Assembly (NCBI GenBank): GCA_958296055.1
Contig: CATQHS010000001.1
Location: forward strand, 515,808-579,807
Direction of reading: 5' to 3'
Source: an uncultured Acidimicrobiales bacterium
Lineage (GTDB): Bacteria; Actinomycetota; Acidimicrobiia; Acidimicrobiales; Aldehydirespiratoraceae
Length of the DNA: 64,000 nucleotides
In this document: positions 8,513 through 17,426 of the stretch, piece by piece
How the letters are laid out: each line of letters begins with the position of its first letter
Numbering within the stretch: position 1 is the stretch's first letter
Program-made: the position numbers and the translations under genes
The notes under the pieces: model-generated
What the model was told of the DNA's origin: nothing
The model's database searches: none
The model's input: the letters and a program-made list of their open reading frames with translations, nothing else

Positions 8513-9382
8513 CTAGTCAGCGGCGGCGGAGAGCGAGGCGAGGAGGTCGCCGCCGGCCCGATCGCCGGGCTCCGGGTTCCGGCACCGGTACCACTCGACG
8601 CCGAAGGCCAGATCGAAGGCTTCGGGGGGCAGCTTCAGGAAGAAGGAGTCGGCGGGGATCTGGGAGGCGTGGGCGGCCATGGCCGCCCGCTTCTCGGCGG
8701 CCGCCGCGCTCACATCCACCCGGTGGGTGATGGTGGCCGAGTCCACTCCCAGGATGCCCTCGTCAATCTCGGCCTGTATCTCGGACTGCTCGTCGTCGTC
8801 CACCTCGTCGTCAAGGCCGAGCTCGGCCATCATGGCTCTCATCTTGGGGATGGCGGCCGCGAAGTGATCGCGGTCCACCGTGGCCTCATAGACCAAGCCC
8901 ACCCCGGCCAGCTCCCCGGCCCGCACCCCCACCCGGTGGACTTGGACGTGGTCGGGATGACCGTAGGTGCCTTGATCGTCGTAGCAGGTGAGCAGGTCGG
9001 CCCCCTCCTCGGAGAGGACGGCGGCTAGCCGCCCGGCCGCCTCCTCTACATCGGCCTGCCAGAAGCACTCGGGGTCGTCGTTGGCGGGGTCACCGTCCAT
9101 GCCGGAGTCGGCGTAGCCCAGCATCTCTACCCGGTGCGCCCCCAGGATCCGGGCCGCGGCCCGCAACTCGGCCTCGCGGACCGCGGCCAGATCGGCCGCC
9201 CCGCTGGCCGAGTCGCTGCCAGCCGGGTCATCGGCAGCCCCGCCGGCCGGGCGGCCCCGGGCTCCGTCGGTGGCGCAGACCACCACCACCCGGTGGCCAG
9301 CCCGGGCCAGAAGCCGCATGGTCCCGCCGGTGGCGATGGCCTCGTCGTCGGGGTGGGCGTGGAAGAAGACGGCGACGGCCAT
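8513..9382 (-). CDS. PIG-L family N-acetyl-sugar/conjugate deacetylase
   Basis: 289 residues starting MAVAVFFHAHPDDEAIATGG. The HPDDE zinc motif (about residues 10-14) and HPDH (about 128-131) are the PIG-L/LmbE signature; GYADSGMDG is also typical. The family includes MshB and Mca of mycothiol metabolism, but a second PIG-L protein in this window (42643-43524) is closer to Mca, so this one may be MshB-like or act on another N-acetylated substrate. A low-complexity acidic insertion (DDEVDDDEQSE) is unusual. The start overlaps the stop of the CoA-transferase gene as TGATG, so the pair is translationally coupled. Confidence 0.82.
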   Translation of the reverse strand: MAVAVFFHAHPDDEAIATGGTMRLLARAGHRVVVVCATDGARGRPAGGAADDPAGSDSASGAADLAAVREAELRAAARILGAHRVEMLGYADSGMDGDPANDDPECFWQADVEEAAGRLAAVLSEEGADLLTCYDDQGTYGHPDHVQVHRVGVRAGELAGVGLVYEATVDRDHFAAAIPKMRAMMAELGLDDEVDDDEQSEIQAEIDEGILGVDSATITHRVDVSAAAAEKRAAMAAHASQIPADSFFLKLPPEAFDLAFGVEWYRCRNPEPGDRAGGDLLASLSAAAD

Positions 9383-10524
9383 CAGGCCACCGCGCCGGAC
9401 GAGCGCAGCGCGGCGATGGCGTCGGCGGCCAGCCCGATCTCGCCCAGGATTTCGTCGGTGTGCTGGCCGGGATGGGGGGGCGGGCCGCCGATGGACGAAT
9501 CGGTCCGGCTGAACCGGGGGGCCGGGCGGGGCTGGACCACCCCGAACTCTTCGGTGAAGGTGCCCCGGGCCCGGTTGTGGGGGTGGTCGGGGGCGTCGGC
9601 GGGCGACAGCACCGGGGCGAAGCAGGCGTCGCTGCCCTCGAGTATCCGGCTCCACTCGTCCAGGGTTTTGGAGGCCACCACCTGGGCCAGCTCGGCCTTG
9701 AGCTCGGGCCAGCGGTCGCGGCGGTTCTGCTCGTCCCACTGCGGCCCGTCCAAGCCCAGCCGCTCCCGCATCTCGGCGTAGAACTGGGGCTCGATGGCGG
9801 CCAGAGAGACGAAACCGCCGTCGCTGGTCTCATAGACGTCGTAGTAGGGGGCGCCGGTGTCGAGCATGTTCGCGCCCCGCTCGTCGGTCCAGTAGCCCAT
9901 GGCCCTCATCCCGTACACGAAGGCCATGAGCGAGGCGGCGCCGTCCACCATGGCCGCATCCACCACCTGGCCCCGGCCCCCCGAGCGGGCTTCCAGCAGG
10001 GCGCACACGATGCCGAAGGCCAGGTACATGCCCCCGCCCCCGAAGTCGCCCACCAGGTTGAGGGGCGGCACCGGGGCCTGGCCTTTGCGCCCGATGGCGC
10101 CGAGCACGCCGGCCAGGGATATGTAGTTGAGGTCGTGGCCGGCGGCGTGGGCGTAGGGGCCGTCCTGGCCCCATCCGGTCATGCGGCCGTAGACCAGTCG
10201 GGGGTTGCGGGCCAGGCAGACCTCGGGGCCGATCCCGAGCCGCTCGGCCACCCCGGGCCGGAACCCCTCCAGCGTGGCGTCGGCTCCCTCGGCCAACCGC
10301 AGCGCGGTCTCGACGCCGTCCGGCGACTTGAGGTCCACGCCGATCGAGCGCCGGCCCCGGGCCAGCACGTCGGCCGGGGGTGATCCGGGGTCGCCGCCCC
10401 ACACCGCCGAGGCCCGGTCCACCCGGATCACGTCGGCGCCGGCGTCGGCCAGCATCATGGCGCAGAACGGCCCCGGGCCGATGCCGGCGAACTCCACCAC
10501 CCGAACCCCTGCCAGTGGCCCCAT
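9382..10524 (-). CDS. CaiB/BaiF family CoA-transferase (alpha-methylacyl-CoA racemase-like)
   Basis: 380 residues with the family-III CoA-transferase layout: N-terminal GVRVVEFAGIGPGPFCAM, then ADVIRVDR, LARGRRSIGVDLKSPDG, GFRPGV.ERLG, GRMTGWGQDGPYA and HDLNYISLAGVLGAIG. The GPYA..AGHDLNYI run is closest to alpha-methylacyl-CoA racemases, so racemisation of branched acyl-CoA is at least as likely as CoA transfer. ATG 10524 has a strong purine-rich ribosome site (GGGGAGGGGAG). It is the first gene of a two-gene unit with the PIG-L deacetylase. A biochemical link between the two is not obvious. Confidence 0.85.
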   Translation of the reverse strand: MGPLAGVRVVEFAGIGPGPFCAMMLADAGADVIRVDRASAVWGGDPGSPPADVLARGRRSIGVDLKSPDGVETALRLAEGADATLEGFRPGVAERLGIGPEVCLARNPRLVYGRMTGWGQDGPYAHAAGHDLNYISLAGVLGAIGRKGQAPVPPLNLVGDFGGGGMYLAFGIVCALLEARSGGRGQVVDAAMVDGAASLMAFVYGMRAMGYWTDERGANMLDTGAPYYDVYETSDGGFVSLAAIEPQFYAEMRERLGLDGPQWDEQNRRDRWPELKAELAQVVASKTLDEWSRILEGSDACFAPVLSPADAPDHPHNRARGTFTEEFGVVQPRPAPRFSRTDSSIGGPPPHPGQHTDEILGEIGLAADAIAALRSSGAVA

Positions 10525-10593
10525 GGCACTCCCCTCCCCGGTCGCTCCCCGGCGCCGCGAGCCCGGCGCGGCGCGCCCGGGCATACTCAACCG

Positions 10594-10662
10594 GTGACCA
10601 TAGACACCGCCGCGCCCTCGGTTGCGGACCGGGCCCGGCTCCAGCGCCGGTTCCAGGCGTAG
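10594..10662 (+). CDS. Micro-ORF duplicating the N-terminus of the MFS gene
   Basis: A GTG at 10594 opens 22 codons ending in TAG at 10660-10662, directly before the MFS ATG (TAGATG). Its second half is a perfect 36-bp copy (10621-10656) of codons 11-22 of the MFS gene (10693-10728), at a 72-bp in-frame spacing. CATACT lies 6-10 nt upstream of the GTG. This is either an ancestral start inactivated by duplication plus a stop, or a coupled leader. Confidence 0.4.
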   Translation: MTIDTAAPSVADRARLQRRFQA

Positions 10663-12054
10663 ATGACCGCCGCTGACATCGAAGCCCTCCCGGTTGCGGA
10701 CCGGGCCCGGCTCCAGCGCCGGTTCCAGCGGGTCTTGCTGGTCTCGGTGATCCCGTCCGTGGCGGCCATGACCGCCAGCTTCGCGTCGGTGGCCGTGCTG
10801 GCCGAGGAGATGACCGGCAACAAGACCCTGGCCGGGCTGGCGGCCGGCGGGCTCTCGGTCGGCACCATGATCGCCACCCTGCCGCTGGCCCGGCGCATGG
10901 CCGAGCTGGGGCGGCGCCGGGGCCTGGTGGCCGGCTGGTCGGTCGGGGCGGCGGGGGCGGCCATGGTCTTCGCGGCCGCCGTGGCCGGCTTCTACCCCCT
11001 GCTGGTCGTCGGCATCGTGGCGGTGGGCGCGGGCAACTCCACCAACCTGGCTGCCCGCTACGCCGCCGCCGACCTGGCCCTCCCGGAACGCCGGGCCCGG
11101 GCCATCGGCATGCTGGTGTGGGGGGCGACCTTCGGCGCGGTGCTCGGCCCCAGCGTCGCCCTGGGCCCGGCCGGGGCCGCGGCCGAGGCGATGGGCCTGC
11201 CCGAGCTGGCCGGCCCCTTCCTGCTGGCCGCCATCCTGTTCGCTGCCGGCCTGACCGCCACCCATCTGTGGCTGCGCCCCGATCCGCTTGAGGTGCTCGG
11301 CACCATCGGCCCGGCCGGAGCGGGACGGACCGGAGCCGCCACCGCCAGCCCGGCCCGAGCGGGACGGACCCGAGCCGCCACCGCCGACACCGCCGGAGCG
11401 GGACGGACCGGAGCCGCGACCGCCAGCCCGGCCCGAGCGGGACGGACCCCGGTGATCGCCGTGTTGGGGCGCATCGCCACCCGGCCGGCACCGGCGCTGG
11501 CCGCCTTGGCCATGCTGACGGGCCACACGGTGATGGTGGGGATCATGACCATGACCCCGCTGCACATGAAGGATGGTGCCCACCAACTCCAGGTCATCGG
11601 CTTCGTGATATCGCTGCACATCCTGGGGATGTACGCCTTCTCCCCGGCGGTGGGCTGGCTGGTGGACCGGCTGGGGCCCTACCCGATGATCGCGTCCGGG
11701 GGCGTGGCCCTCTTCGCGGGCGCGGAGCTGGCCTCCCGCACCGACGCGGCCGACACCCTCGGGGTGTTCGCCGGCCTGTTCCTGATCGGCCTGGGCTGGA
11801 GCTTCGGGCTGATCGCGGGCAGCTCGCTGCTCACCAACTCGTTCCCGGCCGCTCAGCGGGTGGAGGTGCAGGGCGCGGCCGACTTCCTGATGGCCGCCGG
11901 GGGCGCCGTCGCCGGGCTCTCGGCCGGCGCCGTCTTCGGCTGGGTCGGCTTCCGCTCCCTCAGCCACTGGGCCGGGCTGGGGTCTCTGATTCTGGTGGTG
12001 GCCGCCGGGGGCGCCTTCGCCATGGCCCGGTCGGCCCGAGCCCGCGCGGCCTGA
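10663..12054 (+). CDS. Major facilitator superfamily transporter
   Basis: 463 residues, about 12 hydrophobic segments. The loop after the second helix contains ARRMAELGRRRGLV, the basic MFS motif A analogue. Between the N- and C-terminal halves (about residues 218-262) the central cytoplasmic loop is enlarged by three and a half copies of a 13-residue Ala/Gly/Arg/Thr repeat. The substrate cannot be told; drug or metabolite export is possible. ATG 10663 follows immediately on the TAG of the micro-ORF. The neighbour genes on both sides are on the other strand. Confidence 0.85.
   Translation: MTAADIEALPVADRARLQRRFQRVLLVSVIPSVAAMTASFASVAVLAEEMTGNKTLAGLAAGGLSVGTMIATLPLARRMAELGRRRGLVAGWSVGAAGAAMVFAAAVAGFYPLLVVGIVAVGAGNSTNLAARYAAADLALPERRARAIGMLVWGATFGAVLGPSVALGPAGAAAEAMGLPELAGPFLLAAILFAAGLTATHLWLRPDPLEVLGTIGPAGAGRTGAATASPARAGRTRAATADTAGAGRTGAATASPARAGRTPVIAVLGRIATRPAPALAALAMLTGHTVMVGIMTMTPLHMKDGAHQLQVIGFVISLHILGMYAFSPAVGWLVDRLGPYPMIASGGVALFAGAELASRTDAADTLGVFAGLFLIGLGWSFGLIAGSSLLTNSFPAAQRVEVQGAADFLMAAGGAVAGLSAGAVFGWVGFRSLSHWAGLGSLILVVAAGGAFAMARSARARAA
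11314..11448. repeat. 39-bp in-frame minisatellite in the MFS central loop
   Basis: Three full 39-bp units begin at 11314, 11353 and 11392, with a partial unit at 11431. Alternate units are most alike (A-B-A-B), encoding AGAGRTGAATASP and ARAGRTRAATADT. The reading frame is kept. Confidence 0.9.
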
Positions 12055-12070
12055 GCCGCCCCCGTCGCCA

Positions 12071-13150
12071 CTAATCCACGGCGGCGACGGCGGCCGGGTC
12101 GATGGCGTAGGCCAGGCGGCGGCCGGCCGGGGCCAGCTCAGGGTCAAGCACGACCAGCTCCACCCCGCCGGGGTCGGTGCGGACCCGCAGCTCGAAGCGG
12201 TCGCCCCGGAATCGGGCGTCGACCACCACCGCCTCGACCGTTGATCCGCCGGCGGCGCCGAGACTTCGAGCCGAGCCCGAGCCGGCCTCGGCCGGGCTGA
12301 GGCGGCGAAAAGCGTCGGATCGGACCACCGCCCGGCCCGGCCCGGCTTCCAGGCGACCCCAGGGCACGGCCCCGCCCGGGCCTACCTCCACCACGTTGGC
12401 GTGGCCCAGGAACCGGGCCACGGCCGATAGCCGGGGATCGCGCCAGACCTCGACCGGGGCCCCGATCCGGGCCACCCGACCGGCCAGCATCACCGCCACC
12501 CGGTCGGCGACGGCGAAGGCCTCGTCGTGATCGTGGGTCACGTGCAGGACGGTGACGCCCACCTCGGACAGGACCCGGCGCAGCTCGGCCGCCAGCTCGT
12601 CGCGGCGGCGCCGGTCCAGCGAGCCCAGCGGCTCGTCCAGCATCAACAGCCGGGGCTCGGGGGCCAGGGCCCGGGCCAAAGCCACCCGCTGGGCTTCGCC
12701 CCCCGACAAGGTGGCCACGGAGCGGGGCCCGAACCCTCCCAGCCCCACCAGCTCCAGCATCTCGGCCGCCCGGGCCCGCCGGTCCTTCGCCGTCGCACCC
12801 TGCATCCGCGGGCCGAAGGCCACGTTGGCGGCCACGTCGCGGTGGGTGAACAGGGCGTGGTCCTGGAACATCAGCCCGAAGTCCCGCCGGTGGACCGGCA
12901 CTCCGGCCAGGTCGGCGCCGGCCCAGAGGACCCGGCCGCCGTCCAGGGGCTGAAGCCCGGCCACCGCCCGCAGCAGAGTGCTCTTGCCGCCCCCGCTGGG
13001 CCCGAGGATGGCCACCGTCTCGCCGGCAGCGACGGCCAAGTCGACGTCGGCCAAGGCGGTCACGGCCCCGAACGAGACGGTGACGCCGCGAACCTCCAGC
13101 ACCGGCTCGGCCGCGGACCCGGCTCCGGACCGCGGGCCGGCGGCGGGCAT
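12071..13150 (-). CDS. thiQ: Thiamine ABC transporter, ATP-binding protein
   Basis: 359 residues. Walker A GPSGGGKST is near residue 49, then the Q-loop in MFQDHALF, signature LSGGEAQRVALARAL, Walker B LLMLDEP and the H-loop HVTHD. A C-terminal region of about 120 residues, longer than in E. coli ThiQ, looks like the TOBE-type regulatory domain of spermidine/iron importers. Assigned to thiamine because it is the third gene of a unit whose first gene follows a TPP riboswitch. The start overlaps the permease stop as TGATG. Confidence 0.85.
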   Translation of the reverse strand: MPAAGPRSGAGSAAEPVLEVRGVTVSFGAVTALADVDLAVAAGETVAILGPSGGGKSTLLRAVAGLQPLDGGRVLWAGADLAGVPVHRRDFGLMFQDHALFTHRDVAANVAFGPRMQGATAKDRRARAAEMLELVGLGGFGPRSVATLSGGEAQRVALARALAPEPRLLMLDEPLGSLDRRRRDELAAELRRVLSEVGVTVLHVTHDHDEAFAVADRVAVMLAGRVARIGAPVEVWRDPRLSAVARFLGHANVVEVGPGGAVPWGRLEAGPGRAVVRSDAFRRLSPAEAGSGSARSLGAAGGSTVEAVVVDARFRGDRFELRVRTDPGGVELVVLDPELAPAGRRLAYAIDPAAVAAVD

Positions 13151-14859
13151 CAGATCGCCCCGTCTCGGGCGTCGCCGACCAGGTCGACGACGAACACCAC
13201 CGCGGCGGTGAGCGCCATCAGCACCACGGCCAGGGCCATGGCCTGGCCCCGCAGGGCGGTTCCGGGGGTGCCCAGCAGCCGGAACAGGGCCAGGGGGGCG
13301 GTCAGCGTCTCCGGCCGGCGGGGCACGAAAGACGTGGCCCCGAACTCGCCCAGCGACACGGCGAAGGCGAAGGCCGCCCCCACGGCTAGGCCGCGGGAGG
13401 CCACCCGAAGGTCGATCTCGCGGCGGACCCTCCCCGGCCGCGCCCCGAGCACGGCCGCCGCCTCCCGGGCGCGGGGGTTGATGGCCCTCAGCATGGGCAC
13501 GACGGTCCGCACCACGAAGGGGATCCCCACCACCGCATGGGCTATGGGCACGATGGCCACCGAGGTGCGCAGGTCGAGGGGAGGGCGGTCCAGCACCAGC
13601 AGGATGCCGAGTCCGACCGTGACCGCCGACACCCCCAGCGGCAGGGTCAGCCCGGCGTCGGTCAGCCGGCCCAGCCTGCCGGCCCGCCCCCCCACCGCCA
13701 TGAGGGCGGCCGATCCGCCGACGGCCACGGCGATGGCGGCGGCCGCCGCCGCGAACATCAGGGAGTTGCCCAACGCGGCCGCGGCCGTGTCGGGCAACAG
13801 GTTGACCCGCTCCAGCAGCGCCCCGTAGTTGCGAAGCGAGTAGCCGCCGCCGGTCGACAGCGACCGCTCCACCAGCACGGCCAGCGGCAGGCCCAGCAGC
13901 ACCGCCATCACGGCCAGGTTGGCGGCCGGCCCGAACGCCGACCGGCGGACGGCGCCGATCGGTTGCACCGGCTCGGGCCGGGACCGGCTCCGTTCCAGGA
14001 AAGTGGAAATTCCCACCAGGGCGATCACCGCGGCGAGCTGCACCCCGGCTAAGGCCGCGGCCGCGGTCAGGTCGAGGCGGACCAGGGCGTAGCGGTAGAT
14101 CTCGGTCTCCACCGTGGCCCGGCCCGGGCCCCCGAGAACCAGCACCACCCCGAAGGAGGTGAACGAGAACAGGAACACGATGGCCGAGGCGGCCACCACC
14201 GACGGGACCAGACGGGGCAGGGTGACCGACCCGAAGACCCGCAGCCAACCGGCGCCCAGCACCCGGGCCTGATCCTCCATGCGGGCGTCCAGGCCGGCCC
14301 AGTGGGCGCCGACGATGCGGACCACCACCGCGTAGTTGAAGAAGACATGGGCGATGAGGATGGCCCAGGCCGTGTGGCGGAGCCGCAGACCGTCGCCGTC
14401 GGCCACCCCGAAGCGGTCGAACAGGCTCTCGAAGGCGGCGGCCACCACCACCGTGGGCAGCACGAAGGGCACGGTGACCAGGGCCCGCACCGCCCGCCGG
14501 CCCCGGAAGCCCAGACGAGCCGTGGCCCAGGCCCCGGGCATTCCGGCCAGCACGGTGAGCGCGGTGGAGGCCGCGGCCTGCCAGAAGGTGAACCACACCA
14601 CCGATCGGACCGCGGGCGATGCCAACAGGTCGGCGACCGGGCCGATCCCGGCCGAGCCCAGGCCCTCGGCGATCACCCCGGCCACCGGCCAGGCGAAGAA
14701 GACGGCGAAGAACGAGACGACGCAAACCGAGGCGGCCGCGGCGGGCAGGCCCGACGAGAAGGCCCGCAGCCGGGCCGCCGGGGTCGGCTGCGGAACCGGT
14801 GGCCGGGTCCCGGGCGCGGCTCTCAGCGCAGGACGATCTCGACCCACCGATCGGTCCAC
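13150..14859 (-). CDS. thiP: Thiamine ABC transporter, fused two-domain permease
   Basis: About 569 residues with two homologous permease halves, each with an EAA-type loop (first: DQARVLGAGWLRVFGSVTLP; second: EAAAVLGARPGRVRREIDL). This duplicated form is typical of ThiP and FbpB-type permeases. The start is uncertain. GTG 14859 would overlap thiB by 37 nt, and a shorter form starting near the thiB stop would still keep the first helix. It is the middle gene of thiB-thiP-thiQ, and its stop overlaps the thiQ ATG. Confidence 0.85.
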   Translation of the reverse strand: MDRSVGRDRPALRAAPGTRPPVPQPTPAARLRAFSSGLPAAAASVCVVSFFAVFFAWPVAGVIAEGLGSAGIGPVADLLASPAVRSVVWFTFWQAAASTALTVLAGMPGAWATARLGFRGRRAVRALVTVPFVLPTVVVAAAFESLFDRFGVADGDGLRLRHTAWAILIAHVFFNYAVVVRIVGAHWAGLDARMEDQARVLGAGWLRVFGSVTLPRLVPSVVAASAIVFLFSFTSFGVVLVLGGPGRATVETEIYRYALVRLDLTAAAALAGVQLAAVIALVGISTFLERSRSRPEPVQPIGAVRRSAFGPAANLAVMAVLLGLPLAVLVERSLSTGGGYSLRNYGALLERVNLLPDTAAAALGNSLMFAAAAAAIAVAVGGSAALMAVGGRAGRLGRLTDAGLTLPLGVSAVTVGLGILLVLDRPPLDLRTSVAIVPIAHAVVGIPFVVRTVVPMLRAINPRAREAAAVLGARPGRVRREIDLRVASRGLAVGAAFAFAVSLGEFGATSFVPRRPETLTAPLALFRLLGTPGTALRGQAMALAVVLMALTAAVVFVVDLVGDARDGAI

Positions 14860-15905
14860 TCGTCGCGGTTGGCCTCGACGGTGGCCGGGTCGATCATCAG
14901 CGGGTCGTCGGCGACGGCGGCGTGCTCCACGAACACGGCGGGGAGGGTGGCCGCGGCGGCGACGGGGAACACGAACATGTTCAGCGGCACGTCGTTCTGG
15001 AAGGCGGGCGTGAGCATGAAGTCGATGAGGGCCCGGGCCCCGGCCGGGTTGGCCGCCCCGGCTAGCACCCCGGCGAACTCGATCTGGCGGTAGCAGCCGT
15101 CGGTGACCACCCCGGTGGGGGGCGCGTCCACCGGCGGGTCGGCGAAGATCACCTCGGCCGGCGGGCTCGACGCGTAGGAGACGACGATGGGGCGGTCGCC
15201 GCCGCCCGCGGTGAACTCGCCGTAGTAGGCGTCCTCCCAGCCCGCGGTGACGGCCACGCCGTTGGCCCGCAGGGCGGCCCAGTAGTCCTCCCAGCCGTCG
15301 CCGTAGCGGGCGATGGTGGCCAGCAGGAAGGCCAGCCCCGGCGAGGAGGTCTCGGGGCTCTGGACCACGAGCCGGCCCGCGAACTCCGGGGAGGTCAGGT
15401 CGTCGAGGTCAGCGGGCGGGGCCCCCTGTAGGGCGTCGGTCCAATAGTTCAAGCAGACGTCGCCGTAGTCGATCGGGGTCACCCGGTGCTCGGGGTCGAG
15501 CCGGAACTGCTCCGGGACGTCGTCGAGGCCCGGCGACCGGTAGGGCTCGAAGATGTCGGCGTCGAGGCCCCGCTGGAGGAAGGTGTTGTCGATGCCGAAC
15601 AAGACGTCGCCCAAGGGCGAACCGGCGGTGAGGACGGCCTCGGCCACAAGCTGGCCGGCGTCGCCGACGGCCAGTTGCTCCACGGCGACGCCGGTCTGGG
15701 CGGTGAAGGCCTCCAGCGTCTCCGGCGAGAGCGCGAAGGAGTCGTGGGTCAACAAGGTGACTGTTGTGCCCTCGACCGAGGGGGGGTCGTCGGCGGCGCA
15801 GGCGGCGGCGATCAACGCCAAGGCCGCGATGGCGGCGGTCAGCCGGAGACGGCCGATCCGAGCGCCCCTGCGCCCGGTGTCGGTCAGACCGGAGCGTGAG
15901 TGCAT
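14823..15905 (-). CDS. thiB: Thiamine ABC transporter, substrate-binding lipoprotein
   Basis: 360 residues: Arg-rich start, hydrophobic run and lipobox IAAAC with Cys at 36. The mature part matches the ThiB/TbpA family (TVTLLTHDSFALSPETLEAF; later PIDYGDVCLNYW and PETSSPGLAFLLA). It captures thiamine or its phosphates outside the membrane. The ATG lies a few bases after GGAGGA, which is itself the 3' end of the TPP riboswitch consensus. This fits translational control and fixes the start. Confidence 0.9.
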   Translation of the reverse strand: MHSRSGLTDTGRRGARIGRLRLTAAIAALALIAAACAADDPPSVEGTTVTLLTHDSFALSPETLEAFTAQTGVAVEQLAVGDAGQLVAEAVLTAGSPLGDVLFGIDNTFLQRGLDADIFEPYRSPGLDDVPEQFRLDPEHRVTPIDYGDVCLNYWTDALQGAPPADLDDLTSPEFAGRLVVQSPETSSPGLAFLLATIARYGDGWEDYWAALRANGVAVTAGWEDAYYGEFTAGGGDRPIVVSYASSPPAEVIFADPPVDAPPTGVVTDGCYRQIEFAGVLAGAANPAGARALIDFMLTPAFQNDVPLNMFVFPVAAAATLPAVFVEHAAVADDPLMIDPATVEANRDEWTDRWVEIVLR

Positions 15906-15907
15906 GT

Positions 15908-16006
15908 CTTCCTCCGCTGGCATTACCCAGATCAGGTTGTCGGGTCGACGCCGCTCGCCATCGGCAGCGGGCGCCCTCTCAGCCCGGCTGTCCCGAGCTC
16001 CCCGGC
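15908..16006 (-). promoter_or_regulatory. TPP riboswitch (THI element) upstream of thiBPQ
   Basis: On the minus strand the sequence reads GGGGAGCTCGGG, then GGGCTGAGAGGGCG, a variable arm, then ACCTGATCTGGGTAATGCC and AGCGGAGGA. CTGAGA and the CTGATCTGG...AATGCCAGCGGAGGA blocks are the invariant pyrimidine- and pyrophosphate-sensing parts of the THI box. The conserved 3' GGAGGA is also the thiB ribosome-binding site, 5 nt from the ATG, so ligand binding should block initiation directly. Confidence 0.95.
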
Positions 16007-16112
16007 ATTTAGGTTGAGCGGCCAGGCTACACCGGCGGACCGGCCGGCCGCTCCCTCCCCTCCCTCCCCCGCTCCCCCCTCCCCTCGCTCCCGTCTTGGC
16101 CGGGGCCGGGGC

Positions 16113-16118
16113 TATCTT
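16113..16118 (+). promoter_or_regulatory. Leaderless -10 element (TATCTT) for the glycosyltransferase gene
   Basis: TANNNT hexamer 6 nt before GTG 16125. It is divergent from the thi operon. Confidence 0.55.
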
Positions 16119-16124
16119 GGCGGA

Positions 16125-17330
16125 GTGGCCGACGAGACCGACGGGCCGGACGAGCCCGGCCGCCCGGTCGTCTCCGTCATCGTCCCGACCTATAACGAGG
16201 CCGAGAACATCGCCGAACTCCTCGACCGGCTGGGCCGTGCTCTGGCCGACCTTCCCCACGAGGTCATCGTGGTGGACGACGACAGCCCCGATGAAACCTG
16301 GCGGGCGGCCCGGGCCCACGCGGCCGGCGACCCGGCGGTGCGGGTCATCCGCCGGTTCGAGGACCGGGGGCTGTCCTCGGCAGTGCTGGCCGGCATGGCG
16401 GTGGCCGAGGGCCGGGCCCTGGCCGTCATCGACGCCGACCTCCAGCACGACGAGACGGCCCTGCCCGAGATGGTGCGGTCGGTGGTCGACGGGGGCAGCG
16501 ACGTCTGCATAGGCACCCGGTGGGGTCCGGGCGGGTCCTATGAGGAGGGGCCGCAGATCAGGCGGTTCGGAAGCCGGGCCGCCACCCTGCTGGCCCGCAA
16601 GCTGGTGACCAAGACCCGCACCACCGACCCCCTCAGCGGCTACTTCGTCATCAGCCGGCTGGCCTACGAGCAGACGGCGCCGGCCATCAACCCCCGGGGG
16701 TTCAAGATCCTGCTGGAGTTCCTCGGCCGGGGCCGGGAGCTGCGCCTGAGCGAGGTGGGATACCGCTTCGGCCCCCGGAGGCGGGGCGAGACGAAGCTGT
16801 CGGCCAACATCGTCCGCAACTATCTGATCGCCGTCCTCGACCTGCGCTACGGGCGCCATCTATCGCCGGTGTTCGCGATGTACTGCCTGGTGGGGATCAC
16901 CGGGGTGGCGGTGAACCTGGGCGGGTTCGCCCTGGGCGAGGCCGTGTCCCTCCCCCGGCTGGATCTGGCCTTCACGCCGGGCCTCAACCCGATTCGCACG
17001 TCGGTGCTGTTCGGGATCGAGCTCAGCATCGTCAGCAACTTCTTGGGCAACAACTACGCCACCTTCTACGAGGACCGCTACCGGGGACGGGGGCTGCTGC
17101 GGGGGTTCGGGAAGTTCCAGGCCGTGTCCATGGTCGGGCTGGTGGTGCAGGTGGCCGTCTTCCAGCTCTTGGAGCAGAACGACTTCCCGGCCGCCTCGGT
17201 GGCCGACGGACTGGCCGCCATCGTCAACAACGGGATCGGCATAGCCGTGGCCACCCTGACCAACTTCCTCCTGAACACCACGGTCACCTGGAACCGCCGG
17301 GGGCGGGTCCGCCGCTTCACCTACGGCTAG
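16125..17330 (+). CDS. Polyprenol-phosphate glycosyltransferase with GtrA domain
   Basis: 401 residues in two parts. Residues ~10-240 are a GT2 enzyme (VSVIVPTYNEAENI, VVDDDSPDETW, IDADLQHDE as the DXD metal site, TDPLSGYFVI), closest to dolichyl/polyprenol-phosphate mannose synthases. Residues ~255-395 form a four-helix GtrA domain (MYCLVGITGVAVNLG, ELSIVSNFLGNNYATF, NNGIGIAVATLTNFLLNTTVTW). It likely makes a lipid-linked sugar donor at the inner face of the membrane. The GTG start agrees with the TATCTT element. Upstream in-frame sequence covers the riboswitch region and is rejected. Confidence 0.88.
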   Translation: MADETDGPDEPGRPVVSVIVPTYNEAENIAELLDRLGRALADLPHEVIVVDDDSPDETWRAARAHAAGDPAVRVIRRFEDRGLSSAVLAGMAVAEGRALAVIDADLQHDETALPEMVRSVVDGGSDVCIGTRWGPGGSYEEGPQIRRFGSRAATLLARKLVTKTRTTDPLSGYFVISRLAYEQTAPAINPRGFKILLEFLGRGRELRLSEVGYRFGPRRRGETKLSANIVRNYLIAVLDLRYGRHLSPVFAMYCLVGITGVAVNLGGFALGEAVSLPRLDLAFTPGLNPIRTSVLFGIELSIVSNFLGNNYATFYEDRYRGRGLLRGFGKFQAVSMVGLVVQVAVFQLLEQNDFPAASVADGLAAIVNNGIGIAVATLTNFLLNTTVTWNRRGRVRRFTYG

Positions 17331-17361
17331 GCCCTCCGGCCTCCCCCTCCGGCCAGCCCCT

Positions 17362-17367
17362 GATAAT
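17362..17367 (+). promoter_or_regulatory. Candidate -10 element (GATAAT) for the radical-SAM gene
   Basis: TGATAATG stands out in a GC-rich gap 60 nt before ATG 17427, giving a leader of about 50 nt that includes a GAGAGG ribosome site. No clear -35. Confidence 0.4.
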
Positions 17368-17426
17368 GTGGGCTTCAGGCCGAGAGGGCAGGCCGAGTTA
17401 GCCAGAGCGAACGAGAGGTGGGGCCG

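Noticed and set aside
9830..11491. 553-codon minus-strand open frame
   Set aside because: Arg/Pro/Gly-rich shadow spanning parts of two real genes on opposite strands.
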